Shown in pieces: positions 30,774-40,559 of a stretch of 64,000 nucleotides of DNA (the stretch's first letter is position 1; each line of letters begins with the position of its first letter). This DNA is from Phytophthora colocasiae (taxonomy: Eukaryota; Oomycota; Peronosporomycetes; Peronosporales; Peronosporaceae), in the NCBI GenBank assembly GCA_018806915.1, contig JAGKQI010000091.1, positions 3,348,001 to 3,412,000 of the forward strand, written 5' to 3'. Position numbers and translations under genes: made by a program. The notes under the pieces are model-generated. The model had not been told where the DNA came from, did no database searches, and saw only the letters and a list, made by a program, of their open reading frames with translations.

Positions 30774-31233
30774 ATGCCACCTGGACGCCCAAGACTAGAC
30801 GTTTGGGAGCTGTTCGACGAAAATGGAGCAGATTGCTCGTGCAAGTACAAATAACCAAGCCCTCAGTAGCCAAGCTTGAAAGACACATATCGAAGTGCGG
30901 TGAATCCACACTGGACGTTTTGGAGGTGTGGGGGAACAACCGCACTTGTTTCCAATTCTTTATCGTATCGCCCGGCGCATATTTACGATGCCGACATCGT
31001 CGGCTGCTACTGAGCGAAGCTGGAGTATCCACAGCTTTATCCGCTCAGATCATAGAAACAGGCTAGGATTGTTTCAGGTGCTCAAGCTTGTTTTCCTGTA
31101 CCCCAATTCCATGATCGTGTACGATGCGCTGAACCTACGCAAGACTGGTACGGGCGATGAAAACTCCGACGAAGAAGAAGGACCAGGAATTTACTACCCG
31201 GTGGATAGTGATTCAAGTGGTGACGACGACTAA
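30774..31233 (+). pseudogene. hAT element remnant, copy 1 (N-terminal start joined to C-terminal domain)
   Basis: A start ATG (30774) opens MPPGRPRLDVWELF, the beginning of a BED-finger transposase; the next stretch is frame-broken, and then the hAT dimerisation region follows (RIARRIFTMPTSSAATERSW, about 30970-31100) with an acidic C-terminus and TAA at 31231-31233. Most of the transposase is missing, so this is an internally deleted element. A frame change relative to the copy at 61607 lies near 30930. A poly-T with CAG just upstream could be a splice acceptor. Confidence 0.8.
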
Positions 31234-31441
31234 CACGACATGATGTCCTCCAGCTCAAGTGACGAGGACGAAGGACGAGTCCCTGCACAGGAGGAAGATC
31301 AGGAAGATATCAACACCTCCCTTTATTTTCTCGATATGAGCTTCGACTACTCGGGCGATCAGCTATGACTCTATTAATCCCCCCTCCAAAATATTAACGT
31401 GGTTCCATTGAAAGCGATTCGTTAACTGCTTTTGTTTCGAT

Positions 31442-31567
31442 GCTGCCACGATAATCAAAACACAACTCGAGTCGGACCGAAGAGAGGTTGCCCGAGAGCA
31501 GTATGAACGAGAAGAGCGTCGACTCGCTCTTCAGCGCCAGCAAAAGATGATGGCGTTGGTTGCTTAA
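31442..31567 (+). pseudogene. Charged helix gene fragment, copy 1
   Basis: 41 residues of Glu/Arg-rich helix (EREERRLALQRQQKMMALVA) followed by TAA (31565-31567), like the C-terminus of a Myb/trihelix-type or harbinger accessory protein. No start. Also present at 62275-62400. Confidence 0.3.
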
Positions 31568-31778
31568 ATAAAAAAAATGCCACTTAACTACGTGTACATT
31601 TTTAATGTTTACTTTTATACAGAAGGTTAAAATTCAAACTTCGAACCTCCCCCGGCCGCAAGGCTGGTAAGCAATTACAACATCCTAGTCGCACATGCTA
31701 ACGTTCTATCATTATCCGCGCTACGTCTGGTCCCTAATAGCAGTCCCACCAACCTCGTATTTATGAACCACAGCCAAG

Positions 31779-32079
31779 TCATACGGCTCTATACCCACCA
31801 CTCTGCTGCAGAGCGACGTCAATTTGGTCCAAGTTCTCCAACTCCAGCATCTTAATCGTCTCGTCGCCCCGAACTCGCACTCCATTACTCAGGAATCGTA
31901 GCGCATGCACAGGGAAACCTTTCGTGGATGCATAGCTGTCAAAAATTTGCTGCATCATGGTGTTTCCTAGCTCGGAATTTGGAATGAGGCCTCTTTTCTT
32001 CCTGAAAAATTGACCGCATCACTTGCTCAAAGACCCGATGTTTATTGACGAGCACCCTCAAAGTTAGTAACGGCATCAT
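31779..32079 (-). pseudogene. SUMO/ubiquitin-like domain fragment, copy 1
   Basis: On the minus strand a beta-grasp-like sequence with FPVHALRFLSNGVRV and LELENLDQIDVALQQSGG ends in YRAV and TGA (31781-31779), as in SUMO precursors with a diglycine and short tail. A one-base change near 31990 puts the first strand (LTLRVLVNKHRVFEQ) in a different frame. SUMO is a protein modifier in the nucleus; this fragment is not functional as read. The flanking sequence on either side is unrelated. Confidence 0.6.
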
Positions 32080-32127
32080 TTTCCCCACAATACTCCAACG
32101 TACATCCATAGTAGCCGTCGTAGTCTC

Positions 32128-32412
32128 CTACAAGCTGACGTAATTTCTGACGTACAAGGAAATGATCAAGGAGGACTTAGTGTTCAACCAGAAGCAATGC
32201 CCCGTTCCCACAGCACGCTGACGATTCGACTCGCCTTCTAGCTTCGTCTTTTCCACTCGGATAGCCCCAACTCGACTCGGGTCCTTCTCGTCCATGAGGA
32301 TTTCTGCGGGTGAGCTCAGGAACTTGATCTGAACCACACGCCTTGCATTTAGTACTGTCAAACTGCTCCGCAGCAAGTCATTCATCTCGGCTCCAAGCTT
32401 GAGAACACCCAC
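32128..32412 (-). pseudogene. Adrenodoxin reductase-like (FDXR/ARH1) fragment, copy 1
   Basis: About 95 codons. The stretch VVQIKFLSSPAEIL, then GAIRVEKTKLEGE and RAVGTGH, matches the middle of mitochondrial NADPH-adrenodoxin reductases (FSPxEI... and VxxNxLxG... motifs). These flavoproteins feed electrons to ferredoxin for Fe-S assembly. No FAD- or NADPH-binding motif is present, so only a short part of one exon has been retained. Confidence 0.6.
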
Positions 32413-32873
32413 TCGATCCGCTGAAGCCCGATGATCTGTCGGCCACCAAGGAGAAGTTCGGCCTTAAGGGCGAGGAGTCCTTCTTCGTCCCGGAGCAGGT
32501 CAAGAAGTACTACAACAAGACCGTCTCGGGCGCCGAGCACGAGAGCAAGTGGACCGAGCTGTTCGCCAAGTACACGGAGAAGTACCCCATGGAGAGCAAG
32601 CTGCCGGCTGACCGGAAGAAGAGCATGCCCAAGTACACATCCGCGGACGCCGGCGAGGCCACACGTCAGTACTCTGAGATTGCTCTGAACGCCGTTGCTA
32701 CGGCTCTGCCCGAGATTGTGGGCGGTTCGGCCGATCTGACCCCGTCCAACCTGACGCACCTGACCATGTCGGGCGACTTCCAGAAGGACACCCTATTGGC
32801 CGCTACATCCGCTTCGGTGTGCGTGAGTGCGGTTTGGCTGCTATCTCCAACGGTCTGTTAGCTCACGGCGGAC
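32412..32873 (+). pseudogene. Transketolase fragment, copy 1
   Basis: In frame from 32412 to about 32798 (FGLKGEESFFVPEQVKKYY, KWTELFAKY, then ATRQYSEIALNAVATALPEI and GGSADLTPSN), then a one-base shift near 32798 and continuation as RYIRFGVREC and ISNGLLAHGG. This is the middle of transketolase, a pentose phosphate pathway enzyme; the thiamine-binding N-terminal part and the C-terminus are missing. It sits head to head with the FDXR-like piece, with no space between. Confidence 0.87.
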
Positions 32874-32875
32874 AA

Positions 32876-34252
32876 CTACGCTCTGAGTGCCGTGCGTGTA
32901 TTGCCCAGCACCTCCGACTGTAGATCTGTGTACGACGACGCCAGTTTGACCAGGCGAGTGTTAGCGAATTGGAACAAGCTCTTGTGCTGCTGCGCGTCGG
33001 GTTCTAGTCGAAGTGGGAGCTTCGGAATCTCTGATAAGTTGCTACGAGCGATGAGCTTGCCTCCGTCCTTTTGTTCACTGGAGATCAACTCTTGCAGTTC
33101 AGTCACCAGTGGATCAACGTGACCGTCCTGCTTGTAGCGAAGCTATACTTCTTCAGAAACTGAAGCACTGGCAGGTCGAGTACGCAGCTCACGAGCAGCT
33201 TGTAAGAGGTAATCGACAAGAGCTTCGTCTGCTAACAACTAGGAGATTCTGGGTAGTCCCAATTGCTGATACATGTCGTGGTAGTTGGTACTGAGGCGTA
33301 GAGAGCTCACAAAGTTGGCGCTACAGGACGCATCGGGATCTTGCTCACCTCTGAAAAATGCTCGACACAAGAGCGTCACCTGCCGTATGAACGCCAAACA
33401 CGACGACTTGAACAACAGTTGGCGTTGACGACCTTGAGGGGGTGAACGTCAAGAAGATCCATCGCCTTCTCTTGAGCGAGTAGCCATCTCCACCCCCGCC
33501 TCTTCTGCGAGTCGCGCCATGAGCTACTCAAGGCCTCGCTGCATTATATATTTGCTCGGGAGACGCATCGTCAGATCTCTTTCTTCTTGTATCATTTTCT
33601 TCTTCTTTTTCTTCTTCTGCGCAATCGCAGCCTCCAGTTGGGACAGTTGAAACAGCACTTGGGCCATGTACAGGACGCACAGAGTAAGCAGGGTGTCAGT
33701 GCATACTGCTGCAGATGGCTACACACCAGTAAAACAAGTCCAGGATCAGAGACAGAGTCGAGGGTTCTGCGCAATAGAGAAGCACAAACTCTGGCAGAAG
33801 TCTCGACGCCGGTTCGTGAACAGCAACGGCATTCGTCGCAGAGAGTGAAGCATACTATCGTCCTTTAGCGTGAACTGATCCAACTGAGGGTCCAAAACTT
33901 CCGGTAGAGACACAGCGACTCGAGTTTTCAAATACGTAAGTGATGGGTTTAAGATGTTGGTGATTCTCAGCGAAGAGAAGGAAGACGCAGCCGTTGCAGG
34001 CCCAGCAGTTCTATTAAGAACTCTCCCTTGTTCCCGTTCTTCGTTGATGACAAATACGTAAGATTGCAGACGAAATACCAGATCCCGTAGAGAAGAATCC
34101 CACTTATCGCTGTAGCAAGATGCGTCATCGCTGATTGGAAACGAAACAGCGAACTGATTCATCGCTCAGATATTATCTTGACGCTTTAGCTGGGTCCGTT
34201 TGTCTCCTTCTTCTTCGTCGTCGTCACTCATACTCTCGTCTATGGCCTCCAT
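32876..34252 (-). pseudogene. Unknown host gene pseudogene, acidic N-terminus
   Basis: A Met at 34252 opens MEAIDESMSDDDEEEGDKR, then an in-frame TGA (about 34165) and 138 more codons (WDSSLRDLVFRLQSYVFVI, SLTYLKTRVAVSLPEVLD) to 33746. Further fragments in other frames lead to LVTELQELISSEQKDGG (33106-32876). It looks like an old soluble helical protein with several lesions. No family recognised. The 3' piece is duplicated at 63705-64000. Confidence 0.4.
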
Positions 34253-34406
34253 TCGACTGGGTAACCTTGTGCCTTGCTGAGCTTGACATAAATAACTATT
34301 ATGACTTGATCGAAATTCCAAGCAGTCGGAGATTATTCCATTCTTGAGGCGAAGATTGTATCTTCGGAAGACCTTTGATAAGATACTGATAATATAGGAA
34401 TACATC

Positions 34407-35816
34407 TTAATCAGCAAGCATTGCGTACAAACGGCTGGCGATGCGCTTTATGTCTGCGCGCGTAGATCTGTTCATGTCCAAAAACTGCTCGATGACCTCA
34501 TCCGTGCGCTTCAGAAAGTACCACTCGTTGTAGTTCGTCACGATACCGTAGATAACCTCTTCCTCGTTGAGCTCTGCGCACACCTCCATACCCAGCACGC
34601 TTTGCGCGGACCCCTTCTTAAAGTTCTCGTCCTTCGCCTCGACCACACAGATATGCTTCTTGCCGCGCCGTATCATGAAGTCCACGACGCCGTTGGCTTT
34701 GATGTACGAGCCCGCAAGCTTGCACTGGATCTCCAGCGTCAAGCATTCGCCAGTCTTCTGTTCTTCTTCCTTCTTGCGGAACATGTAAACCACGTACTCG
34801 AAAATCGCGCTCATAAACTGCACACGCGTGGACTCGTTTGCGCCTCGATCACTGTAGGCATTCATCTTCACATCGATCCACTTCACGATGTCGTCCAAGG
34901 AGTTATCGTCGATACCTTGCGCTTCGGTTAGTAGTCTGAAGAAGTCTCCTTCCTTTACATTCCCAGCGGTCCGAAAGCGCTTGGGCAGCGACTCGTACTC
35001 CATGGCGGAGAAGGCCGTTCGCCCGTTCTTGCCTTTCTTTGGCTCCATAACACTGTTCAGCAAGTACCAGTCTTGCTTTCGTTTCAGCGGGATGCGAGCG
35101 ATGCGGGCGATCTCCTTTTCCGCCTCGATGCGCTCTGCCTCCGCCTTGATGCGTTCTACCTCCGCTTGCGCCTTCATCTCTTGATGCACCCGTTCCATTT
35201 GAATTCGCGACACAATCATCTTAACCTTTTCTATCTCACGCCTCTTCTCCTCCTCGATGATCTCCTCCTCCTCCTTAATGCGTTCTGCCTTTACTTCGGC
35301 AAGCATCTCCTCCACCTTGATGCGTTCTGCCTCCGCCTTGATGCGTTCTACCTCACGCTTGATCTTTTCGTCGTCGGGGAGCTTGACGAGTACGTGCAGC
35401 ATGTTTGTTGGAGGCGGCTTCTCGAACACATCCACAAGTTCGCTAAGAGGATTTAGCGGCGTCAAAGCGTCGAGTGCTAGGTTCCTCGCTTGCGCGACGT
35501 TCTCCACCCATCCTTGATCAGTACGCGCCAGCAACAGGTCGAGCTTATATGCAACCACTTGTAGGTAAGCCGCTGATCGAATGATACCCTTGAGGTCGTC
35601 TATCTTATCAGCAGGCAGAAGAGCTTCATAGCGAGGGAAAAAACGTTTTTTTTTTTTTCTTTTTAAGTGCAAACCCATCGTACGTGTGGACCACAAACAG
35701 ACCAATAAACAGTTTTTTTCTCTTAAATCCTTAAATCTGAAATCTTGCAAAGTCGTGTTTGGAGAAAAAAAATTCCAAGACCTCGATCTCAAATCTGAAA
35801 TCATGGTCGGACTCAA
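34407..35816 (-). CDS. Crinkler-type protein with coiled coil and PD-(D/E)XK nuclease-like domain
   Basis: 469 codons. Residues about 62-135 resemble the CRN LFLAK/DWL region (a DLLLAR in place of LFLAK, a GWV as in DWL, then HVLVKLP, close to the HVLVVVP hinge). Residues about 138-245 form a Glu/Lys/Arg coiled coil with repeated AERIKAE. The C-terminus has GVVDFMI (Asp 379) and CVVEAK (Glu 393, Lys 395), the nuclease motif of CRN C-terminal domains. CRNs are secreted and act in plant nuclei. The first about 50 residues are not CRN-like and an A14-type run lies at 35643-35656, so the native start has probably been lost or shifted. No signal peptide seen. Confidence 0.65.
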   Translation of the reverse strand: MSPTMISDLRSRSWNFFSPNTTLQDFRFKDLREKNCLLVCLWSTRTMGLHLKRKKKKRFFPRYEALLPADKIDDLKGIIRSAAYLQVVAYKLDLLLARTDQGWVENVAQARNLALDALTPLNPLSELVDVFEKPPPTNMLHVLVKLPDDEKIKREVERIKAEAERIKVEEMLAEVKAERIKEEEEIIEEEKRREIEKVKMIVSRIQMERVHQEMKAQAEVERIKAEAERIEAEKEIARIARIPLKRKQDWYLLNSVMEPKKGKNGRTAFSAMEYESLPKRFRTAGNVKEGDFFRLLTEAQGIDDNSLDDIVKWIDVKMNAYSDRGANESTRVQFMSAIFEYVVYMFRKKEEEQKTGECLTLEIQCKLAGSYIKANGVVDFMIRRGKKHICVVEAKDENFKKGSAQSVLGMEVCAELNEEEVIYGIVTNYNEWYFLKRTDEVIEQFLDMNRSTRADIKRIASRLYAMLAD

Positions 35817-35994
35817 TTTGAGTCACTTAAACATGGGATATGCAAAAAACGTGAAAAAAGTTTGTCTATCGAAAGGGAATATTTGGGGAAATTAGGTAAG
35901 ATCGCATTTTTTCTGTTCGGCTGCGTGGTGTTCTTCACACTAACTTCACCGAATACAAAAACTAAATGAAAAAATGTTGCTGTTCCCACCAAAC

Positions 35995-36007
35995 CATTTT
36001 CAATTCC
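35995..36007 (+). promoter_or_regulatory. Candidate oomycete initiator element
   Basis: CATTTTCAATTCC lies 13 nt upstream of the ATG at 36020 and resembles the oomycete Inr (TCATTYYNCAWTTT) with mismatches. It is only a pattern match. Confidence 0.25.
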
Positions 36008-36019
36008 CCTCGTAGTACA

Positions 36020-37077
36020 ATGTCGTCCCAACCCGAAGCCGAGCCACTGGCTCAGCCAGCAGTTACTAAGCCTTTCGACCCCGTTGTTGAGCTGATTGCA
36101 GAACTGCGAGCGCAAGTGGAGAAGGCGGAACGCGACGCAGCAGAACGCGCGAAGGAACAAGTGAAGGACGCAACGGAACAAGCCGACAAGCGCGTGACCG
36201 AAGCCGACAAGCGCGCGAAGGAACAAGTGACGGACGCAAGGGAACAAGCCGACAAGCGCATGGCCGAAGCCGACAAGCGGGTAGACAGAGCTCACGATCG
36301 ATTGATGGACTTCGGTAAATTTGTTGTTCGCGAGTCGCGCACGATGATCAAACAAACCACTCCTTCTATAGATACCGCGTCGAAGGTCTTTTGGGAGAAT
36401 AGCTATATCACGTACGGCTGTCAAGCTCGCAAGGTGGAGGGACCGGATGAAACGGTGTTCAGGTTTGAAATCGGCGAGCGCGGGGGGGGGGGGGGGGGTG
36501 TCGCGACCGAAGTGGACGTTACGATGCAGGAGTACACGCGACGCAACACGAAATCTAGTGCTATCACTTACTACAAGGTCTCCAGCAACCCGGAACTTTT
36601 GTGCAAGAGCTGCGTGGAAAACGTGAAGAATCACTGGGCTACCGTCAAAGCGGAAAAACGCAAGCAGGTATCGTCGCTTGCAAAACCTGTAAAAAAAATG
36701 TCGACGTTGGTAACGCTTTTGGTTTGTGTTAGTTCAAGAAAATTAAAGTGGCTTGCCATCGGAAGAAATCCTACCGGATCACGGTTTACGAAATTTTGCC
36801 AAGACGTTCGGCGACCGATGAGACCGATGCGACCGATGAGACCGAGACCGATGCGACTGTTGCTGTTACAGCCTCTGCAGCTGCTGAAGCTGGCGTAGCC
36901 ATCGCTACTACGACGTCTGCGTTTGCCACTATAGTTCATGAAATCGAAGACGTTATCAAGGAAACGTTTGACGATTGGGAATCGCAAGGGCTACAAGATA
37001 TGGATGAATATCGTGTTTTGGCCGACATCCTGCCTTTTGACTTGTCTTCAGTATGCCCAAAAATGACCAATCGTTGA
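36020..37077 (+). pseudogene. Coiled-coil protein pseudogene, divergent from the CRN gene
   Basis: From ATG 36020 (MSSQPEAEPLAQ) a helical region with tandem AKEQV-DA-EQADKR repeats (about residues 30-95), a structured stretch interrupted by a run of 17 G (36482-36498), and a Cys pair CKSCVENV. Near 36690 the frame changes and continues as KKSYRITVYE with an ATDET repeat and a C-terminal helix to TGA at 37075-37077. The repeated DET/DAT units suggest slippage. No family recognised. It shares a short upstream region with the CRN gene. Confidence 0.45.
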
Positions 37078-37287
37078 ATCTCAAACTGTTTTCAGCGAAT
37101 AGCGTACCGGTTTAAAACCATTTTTAGCCAATCAGCGGATAGAGGTTAGGCGATAGATGTGCCGACATTTTGCCGACGTTTTTTGTCGGCAAGGGGGCCA
37201 CATATTCTATCAAGACATACAAAACCCAAGGCATTCGTGAATTTGACGAATATCAAGCAAACGGCCGACTTTACACTTACTTAAAGA

Positions 37288-38271
37288 ATGAGCCTCCAAG
37301 ACCTCGCTCCGGACAACACGAAGCGTGCCCAGACAACTGCGCTCAACATCTTCAATGAGTTTCTGAAAGTGGAGAAAACGACTATGGTCTTTGTGCGCTC
37401 TATTTTTATTGATAATGACACCGGTGCAGCTTTCAGGAAGTTGATGGATCGCTTGGCTATGTATGTTTCTCGCGTTCTCGAACGGGAAAAGCGGCGAACC
37501 GCGAAAGCGCAATACTGTGATGAGCTATTACCACAACGTGAAAAACTGGTTCCTGGATGAATTTCCCCAACAACGTCCTCTAGTCGAGCATCAGCTGCTG
37601 AAAATGGGTCGAATCCTTGAGCGCCATTGTTTGAAGCGGCTACAAGGCGGCACAGTGACCAAAGCTCCCCCGAGTACGAAGCAAGATTTGAACGTTTTGA
37701 TGGATGGTATCTATTTTGAAGCAGCCCAGGCAAAAGATTACCAAGATGCCGCACTACTAGCTATCATGTGGTATGCTTTAAGTGGTTGGAAGTCAACGGA
37801 CACCCCAACAATTCCTTCACTTGCTGGGTTCGACGTAGAGACAAGAAGCAAGATTCGAAAGTTACGCGATCTGGTATTTGCGTCGAGCCTGCATTTTGCT
37901 GAAGTGTCTTATGATACTCAACTTCCCGGCAACGCGGAAAATACGGAGAAAGACGAGGAGGGAAACCATGCTAACGATAGATGCACGTCAGCCAAGGAAA
38001 AAGAGAAGAAAAGAGCAAGATTTTCTTCTAAGGCGGCAGCCGCAATTTGTTTTTAATGGCACACCAAGACACCAAGACTTTGGGTAAAGTGTGATGATCG
38101 AAAATACAAGTCACAGTCAAAGCAAATTGTAGCGTTCATGAAGCTGTTTCTTCCGGATGGGTTCAAGTTTAATCCAGCCTCGCGCAGCTATGCAGATACC
38201 GTTCTCCATTTTGGAAAGAAGGCCGAAGAGAACATGTTTGATTTCATGGAGAAACGAGGTATTACCGAATA
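37288..38271 (+). pseudogene. Crypton-like tyrosine recombinase remnant
   Basis: Two overlapping frames (37288-37560 and 37463-38056) together give an N-terminal SAM-like region (NTKRAQTTALNIFNEFLK, RNTVMSYYHNVKNWF, LERHCLKRL) and a core region (DAALLAIMWYALSGW), the pattern seen in Crypton recombinases and related domesticated proteins. The shift is near 37475. The catalytic R...HxxR...Y segment is not present; after an acidic-basic insertion a short tail (FLPDGFKFNP, up to 38271) remains in another frame, and the 3' end is cut by the element at 38265. Confidence 0.5.
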
Positions 38272-38835
38272 AATGGTCCGTTACAGAATAAGTGGTCCGT
38301 TACTGAATAAGTGGTCCATTACTCTTCAACCCTCGGCTCAAACGCTGGAGGCTTCCGCTTCCTCCCCCCTCCCTTTGTCCTCTTTCGCTTCTTGTGGCTC
38401 TCAGATAGAGACGCTTTTGCAAGTTCTGGATCAGGAAACTTCTTCGTCCACCTTGACAGTGCACCCCGGCTCACACCCAGCTCTCGCGCAGCACGTGTTG
38501 GTCCCCATTCCTCGTGAGCTTTCCACTCTATAAGCTTATCTAGCTTCTCTTCTATGGTCAGTGACGCACAGTTGTCGGCCGCAGCCCCATCCATCGCGTG
38601 TCTACTAGGTGCCGTCACGCTCGCTCGGAAGAAATTTGTAGAGTGGCTATCTAAGACCGGTTTTGCAACGGACCAATTATTTAGCTTATTCTGTAACGGA
38701 CCTCTTATTTGGTAACGGGCCACTTATACCACTTATTCTGTAATGGACCACTTAATCAGTAATTGGCCACTTATTCTGCAATGGACCACTTATTCAGTAA
38801 TTGGCCACTTATTCAGTAACGGACCACTTATTCGG
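38265..38835. mobile_element. Short pogo-like element with iterated terminal motif (571 bp)
   Basis: Flanked by TA on each side (38263-38264, 38836-38837). Both ends start CCGAATAA and contain three to six near-copies of GAATAAGTGGTCCGTTACT in inverted orientation. A minus-strand frame (38319-38723) encodes a pogo-type helix-turn-helix, so this is a deletion derivative of an autonomous element, inserted in the Crypton-like gene. Confidence 0.65.
38319..38723 (-). pseudogene. pogo-type transposase N-terminal fragment
   Basis: 134 codons; the HTH part reads EWGPTRAARELGVSRGALSRW (about residues 72-91) followed by a Lys/Arg-Gly-rich linker KRTKGGGRKRK, as at the N-terminus of pogo-like transposases. 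No DDE domain follows. Confidence 0.5.
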
Positions 38836-39103
38836 TATTAATTGTCTTACTTGCTCGTGGCCATTTATGTTGTGCACGCCCATTTATTTGGTAACACACA
38901 ATTATTACTCTACGAAGAAATCGAATGCACCGCGTGGACATCACTTCGCCATTCATCAGCAAGCGATCGATGGCGAAATATTTCTTTTTATTGTCACTTT
39001 AGCATCTGATCACTCCTACAGCAAGCTTAACGGCATGTGGAAACCCACGGCACTACAGCAAGCTTAGCTGAGCTCTCAAATACCTCAGATACAGGAAAAA
39101 GAA

Positions 39104-39173
39104 TACCCACGGTTGGATTCGAACCAACTCCACCAGCCTTTCAGCTGGGCTCAACCATCAGAGCTTCGTGGAT
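39104..39173 (-). tRNA. tRNA-like gene, anticodon GAA (Phe) if read as tRNA, 6-nt loop
   Basis: On the minus strand the 70 nt fold into a cloverleaf: acceptor ATCCACG/CGTGGGT (7 pairs with one G-T), D arm GCTC/GAGC, anticodon stem CCAGC/GCTGG, T arm GTTGG/CCAAC with loop TTCGAAT. The anticodon loop is TGAAAG, one nucleotide short, and position 26 is missing. A T5 run follows the 3' end (39096-39100 complement), as for Pol III termination. B-box GGTTCGAATCC is perfect. Either a tRNA pseudogene or a tRNA-derived element. Confidence 0.5.
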
Positions 39174-39180
39174 GTGGATA

Positions 39181-39181
39181 T

Positions 39182-39212
<31 letters not shown>

Positions 39213-39215
39213 GGG
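39181..39215 (+). repeat. (TG)n followed by a run of about 20 G
   Basis: Simple microsatellite directly upstream of the tRNA-like gene (by its orientation), extended by a long G homopolymer. Confidence 0.9.
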
Positions 39216-39390
39216 CCCGGCTTACCGCTTGTGACGTACAGCAGAAAAATGCCGAATGCCAAGCAACAAACGGCAACTAAAAGGCTGGTGTTCAGTCAGA
39301 AAATTACCTCATAAATAGAAAAACCTCGTCTTTGCTTAAAACACTTTTAGCCAATCAAAATCATGTCGGCCATGTCGGCCAAATCGCGCT

Positions 39391-39498
39391 ATGGGCAAGA
39401 ATCTGAAGAGCGCGACTAAGAAGATAACGACGTTTGATGCAGACGTGAACAAGCGCTACGACGATGTGGTTCGTGAGATGGATCTCGTACATATTTGA
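39391..39498 (+). CDS. Short ORF, unknown
   Basis: 35 codons starting MGKNLKSATKKITTFD and ending TGA at 39496-39498. Basic N-terminus then acidic helix. May be a remnant of a transposon protein; weak. Confidence 0.2.
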   Translation: MGKNLKSATKKITTFDADVNKRYDDVVREMDLVHI

Positions 39499-39664
39499 AA
39501 ACTATTAAGTCGCAACTTCCATACTTAGACGTAAGGAGATACAAAAGATATTACTAGCGCCGTATCCAAGCCCACTAACGTGTTTTGCGCAGACGCGAAT
39601 TTTTGGACTGATGGGGAGAAATGTTATGGCACTTCATTTAATAGAACGTATTTCGACACACCAA

Positions 39665-40190
39665 TTACACCCAAGCTCGTTTAAATGATACCATGCAGTT
39701 TTGTAATCGAGTGCAACTGTTTCCATCATACGTATAAGAACTTGGACAATCAGCGCGACGCGATGGGACTGAGAGCGTACAATACTCTTCATCTCCTTTA
39801 ATGAGATTGCATTTTTCATACACAGGATCGGTTTGTGCCAGCAACACACCAAAGTCGACATTCGTAGCTTTGCGAATATCAACACCATCGTCATACAGCG
39901 GTTGTAGCATGAAATCATACTTCACTGTGCGGCGGTGATTATCAATGATAAGCCTCTAATGCTTTATTGGCTTTTGCGGTTATGATATCCAGTGACGCCA
40001 GTAGACAAGGCTTTGGTATACCATTGCGTCCGTCTTGTTGCTGCGCAATAGCAGACATGAACGATACGCCTGTCACGAAAGATTCTGCGATGAAACCATT
40101 GGTCTCCGGATCATCATGGAATCGGCGAGCATATGGAAGTGATCGTTGAAAGTCGAACGTCTTGGCCATACGTTTCCCCTTAATACTCAT
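39665..40190 (-). pseudogene. Unknown minus-strand ORFs, possibly one gene
   Basis: An 82-codon ORF (40190-39942: FDFQRSLPYARRFHDDPE) ends in a stop, and a second (39925-39665) shows CPSSYTYDGNSCTR, a Cys pattern as in secreted Cys-rich proteins. Both are on the same strand 16 nt apart. Not identified; could be parts of a secreted or virus-derived protein. Confidence 0.3.
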
Positions 40191-40253
40191 CTGACCAATC
40201 GAAGAACTGATCTGAAGAATATTTGTGGGCTTTGGTGCCAGATGATACTAGCT

Positions 40254-40558
40254 TTCATGAAAAGTCGGCGATTTCGTTGCGCCGCATTGTCACAGATGCT
40301 GTAGGGTTTAGGGTTCCTAAATATGTGCAGACCTGTACCGAACACACTACCGAACTCACTACCGAATCTTAGTAGATTTCTCAATAGCAGTTGCCTGCAC
40401 TGGATCCTGTACCGAACCCTTTACTGGGACTAGACATATGATGACCGATGGCAATGCAGCCAACTCTCATGAAACGTCGGCGATTTCGCTGCGCCGCAAT
40501 GTCATAGATGCTGTACTGAGTATGATACCTAAACCAGTGCAGGCCTGTCATGAAAAGC
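40254..40558. repeat. Dispersed terminal repeats with the CAGTGCAGG core
   Basis: Contains two near-copies of TCATGAAACGTCGGCGATTT and the motif CAGTGCAGG in both orientations (about 40391 reversed, 40535 forward, degenerate ones at 40322 and 40443). The same series occurs at 46253-46430. CAGTG ends are typical for hAT elements. The copy at 40535-40558 is the left terminus of block A. Confidence 0.5.
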
Positions 40559-40559
40559 A

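Larger units (their letters stand above)
30697..33172 (+). repeat. Segmental duplication, copy 1
   Basis: From the satellite edge through the hAT remnant and the host gene fragments, matching 61528-64000 in the same order and direction, with scattered single-base differences and very small indels. Homology also covers the last satellite units and continues beyond the right window edge for copy 2. Confidence 0.93.

Noticed and set aside
32430..32688. Arg/Ser/Thr-rich 85-codon ORF
   Set aside because: Out-of-frame reading of the GC-rich transketolase fragment.
35813..36634. 273-codon minus-strand ORF
   Set aside because: Shadow of the coiled-coil gene on the plus strand, with repeats that mirror its ADKR units.
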